This document shows positions 62,677-64,000 of a DNA stretch of 64,000 bases, one piece after another (the first letter of the stretch is position 1; each line of letters begins with the position of its first letter). A program made the position numbers and the translations under genes. Source of the DNA: Oryzobacter faecalis (GTDB lineage Bacteria; Actinomycetota; Actinomycetes; Actinomycetales; Dermatophilaceae); contig NZ_JBKOFW010000007.1 of NCBI RefSeq assembly GCF_046764005.1, positions 61,806-125,805 of the forward strand, written 5' to 3'. Under the pieces are notes generated by a model, which worked only from the letters and a program-made list of their open reading frames with translations, was not told where the DNA came from and made no database searches.

Positions 62677-63711
62677 ATGCGAGTCGGAGTCTTCGGGGCC
62701 ACCGGACAGGTCGGCACCGTCATGCGCACCCTCCTCGACGAGCGGGGCTTCCCGGTCGACGAGATCCGCTACTTCGCGTCAGCGCGATCCGCGGGCAGCA
62801 CGCTGCCGTGGAAGGGCGAGGACGTCGTCGTCGAGGACACGGCGACGGCCGACTTCTCCGGCCTGGACGTCGCGCTGTTCTCCAACGGTGGCTCGACCTC
62901 GAAGGAGTGGGCGCCGCGGGTCGCCGCGGCGGGCGCGACGGTCGTCGACAACAGCAGCGCGTGGCGCAAGGACCCCGAGGTGCCGCTCGTGGTGTCCGAG
63001 GTGAACGCCGACGACCTCGACGACATCCCCAAGGGCATCGTCGCGAACCCCAACTGCACGACGATGGCCGCGATGCCGGTCCTCAAGCCGCTGCACGACG
63101 CGGCCGGTCTCGTGCGGCTGCACGTGAGCAGCTACCAGGCGGTGTCCGGCTCCGGTGGCGTGGGCCTCACCGAGCTCGACTCCCAGCTGCGCGGCGGCTA
63201 CGCGGCCGGCGACCCGAAGGAGCTCGCCCTCGACGGGTCGGCCCTCGCCCTGCCGGCGCCGCAGGTGTACGCCGTGCCGGTCGGGTTCAACGTCGTCCCG
63301 CTCGCCGGGTCGATCGTCGACGACGGCTCGCTCGAGACCGACGAGGAGCAGAAGCTGCGCAACGAGTCGCGCAAGATCCTCCACGTCCCTGACCTCCGGG
63401 TCTCGGGCACGTGCGTGCGTGTGCCGGTGTTCAGCGGTCACTCGCTCGCGATCCACGCCGAGTTCGCCGACGACATCGACCCCGAGCAGGCCCTCGCCCT
63501 CCTCGCGAAGGCGCCCGGGGTCGTCGTCACGGACGTGCCGAACCCGTTGCAGGCGACGGGTCGCGACGAGGTGTTCGTCGGCCGGGTCCGCCGTGACCAG
63601 GCGGCTCCCGACGGCAAGGGCCTCAACCTGTTCGTCGTCGGGGACAACCTGCGCAAGGGCGCCGCGCTCAACGCGGTCCAGATCGCCGAGGAGCTGCTCA
63701 AGCGCCGCTGA
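62677..63711 (+). CDS. asd: Aspartate-semialdehyde dehydrogenase
   Basis: A 344-residue NADPH-dependent enzyme making aspartate semialdehyde for lysine/DAP, threonine and methionine. NADP loop GVFGATGQVGTVM (residues 4-16), catalytic Cys127 in ANPNCTTM, and the active-site His in FSGHSLAI. In many actinobacteria a lysC gene lies directly upstream; here the upstream neighbours are the luxR pair on the other strand. The leaderless start matches the family N-terminus. Confidence 0.97.
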   Translation: MRVGVFGATGQVGTVMRTLLDERGFPVDEIRYFASARSAGSTLPWKGEDVVVEDTATADFSGLDVALFSNGGSTSKEWAPRVAAAGATVVDNSSAWRKDPEVPLVVSEVNADDLDDIPKGIVANPNCTTMAAMPVLKPLHDAAGLVRLHVSSYQAVSGSGGVGLTELDSQLRGGYAAGDPKELALDGSALALPAPQVYAVPVGFNVVPLAGSIVDDGSLETDEEQKLRNESRKILHVPDLRVSGTCVRVPVFSGHSLAIHAEFADDIDPEQALALLAKAPGVVVTDVPNPLQATGRDEVFVGRVRRDQAAPDGKGLNLFVVGDNLRKGAALNAVQIAEELLKRR

Positions 63712-63727
63712 GCCTCCTCGGCTCGGC
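63707..63727. terminator. Hairpin between asd and the convergent partial gene
   Basis: GCTGAGCC (63707-63714) pairs with GGCTCGGC (63720-63727), with one G-U pair and a 5-nt loop. It overlaps the asd stop codon and lies 9 bp from the stop of the facing gene, so it can serve both. Confidence 0.6.
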
Positions 63728-63736
63728 CGGTCCCCG

Positions 63737-64000
63737 TCAGAAGGGTGGTTCGTCGGGGACGTGGCGCCTGCCGGGACTCGTGGTGCGCCGACAGCGCCGG
63801 TGCGGGTCGAGGACGGTGATGGTGTCGGCGGGGCGGATGACGCTGACTCGGCCTGCGCGCCCGTTCGTGGTGCGGCGGGTCCGGGCGGGCAGGGTGGTCA
63901 GGTCGGGTCCGAGGAGGTGCTCGAGCGCGTACTCGAGGTGGCTGAACCGGTCGGGTGGGGTGGCCCGTGGTGCGGGGGTGCCGGGTCGGTCGCTGGCGGC
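63737..64000 (-). CDS. C-terminal end of an unrecognised protein, start outside window
   Basis: An open minus-strand frame of 87 codons runs from the window edge to TGA at 63737, ending RRHVPDEPPF. It is Arg/Thr/Pro-rich and has HLEYALEHLLGPDLTTLPAR near its visible start. A PPF end is often seen in actinobacterial DUF222/HNH-type proteins, but no HNH motif lies in the visible part, so the family is only a guess. Confidence 0.5.
   Translation of the reverse strand, partial: AASDRPGTPAPRATPPDRFSHLEYALEHLLGPDLTTLPARTRRTTNGRAGRVSVIRPADTITVLDPHRRCRRTTSPGRRHVPDEPPF

Overview
The window is a very GC-rich, almost fully coding segment of an actinobacterial chromosome. Several features point to an actinomycete: a near-perfect TCGAAC-N4-GTTCG LexA box before recA, a DtxR/IdeR-type iron box, a CIRCE element before hrcA, the order recA-recX...miaB...miaA-dapF-hflX-dinG and holA-rpsT-lepA-hemW-hrcA-dnaJ-rsmE...phoH-ybeY-corC-era, and many leaderless promoters (TANNNT 6-7 nt before ATG/GTG). 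Gene content fits Micrococcales, perhaps Intrasporangiaceae or a relative, but the family cannot be fixed from the sequence alone. I saw no rRNA, tRNA, CRISPR array, transposase or prophage genes.

Layout. 1-2.8 kb: the end of a secreted Fn3 protein and a convergent SulP anion transporter. 2.8-4.7 kb: SOS-controlled recA-recX. 4.8-8.5 kb: a predicted peptide-ligating operon (circularly permuted ATP-grasp, alpha-E, transglutaminase-like) followed by a small Cys-containing protein. 8.6-19.2 kb: tRNA/translation and lysine/wall genes (miaB, def, miaA, dapF, hflX) interspersed with two small paralogous membrane proteins, a receiver-like/thioredoxin-reductase-like fusion, ggt and an RsmC-like methyltransferase. 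19.2-25.8 kb: flavodoxin-fold protein, tandem GNAT protein, small membrane protein, fhs and a DinG-type helicase, with two striking inverted repeats. 25.8-27.3 kb: holA and rpsT. 27.4-31.5 kb: iron-regulated Fe(III) ABC importer. 31.6-34.5 kb: two Tat-exported phosphatases/phosphodiesterases behind a possible PHO box. 34.6-37.7 kb: lepA and an MFS exporter. 37.6-38.5 kb: a small decay zone with a DinB-family remnant and a Nudix gene cut by an in-frame TAG. 38.5-43.6 kb: DUF4442 protein, then a TetR regulator with twin operators facing an amidohydrolase-amino acid permease pair, and a tyrosine phosphatase. 43.6-49.6 kb: hemW, DUF4870, DUF3097, hrcA-dnaJ-rsmE. 49.6-52.1 kb: ECF-type sigma factor with a GerMN/Gmad2-like membrane partner, and an alpha/beta hydrolase. 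52.2-56.4 kb: HIT, phoH, ybeY, CorC-like, era. 56.5-62.3 kb: a 1449-residue patatin-like membrane protein beside two tandem paralogous LuxR-type regulators. 62.7-64 kb: asd and the end of an unrecognised minus-strand gene.

The points most worth following up are the CTG start proposed for the iron permease, the interrupted Nudix gene and deleted DinB gene, the 87-bp palindrome behind fhs, the giant patatin with its two regulators, the ATP-grasp/alpha-E/transglutaminase operon with its small neighbour, the paired small membrane proteins sharing an FDPxPLWAA motif, and the apparent joining of two normally separate conserved blocks between dinG and holA.
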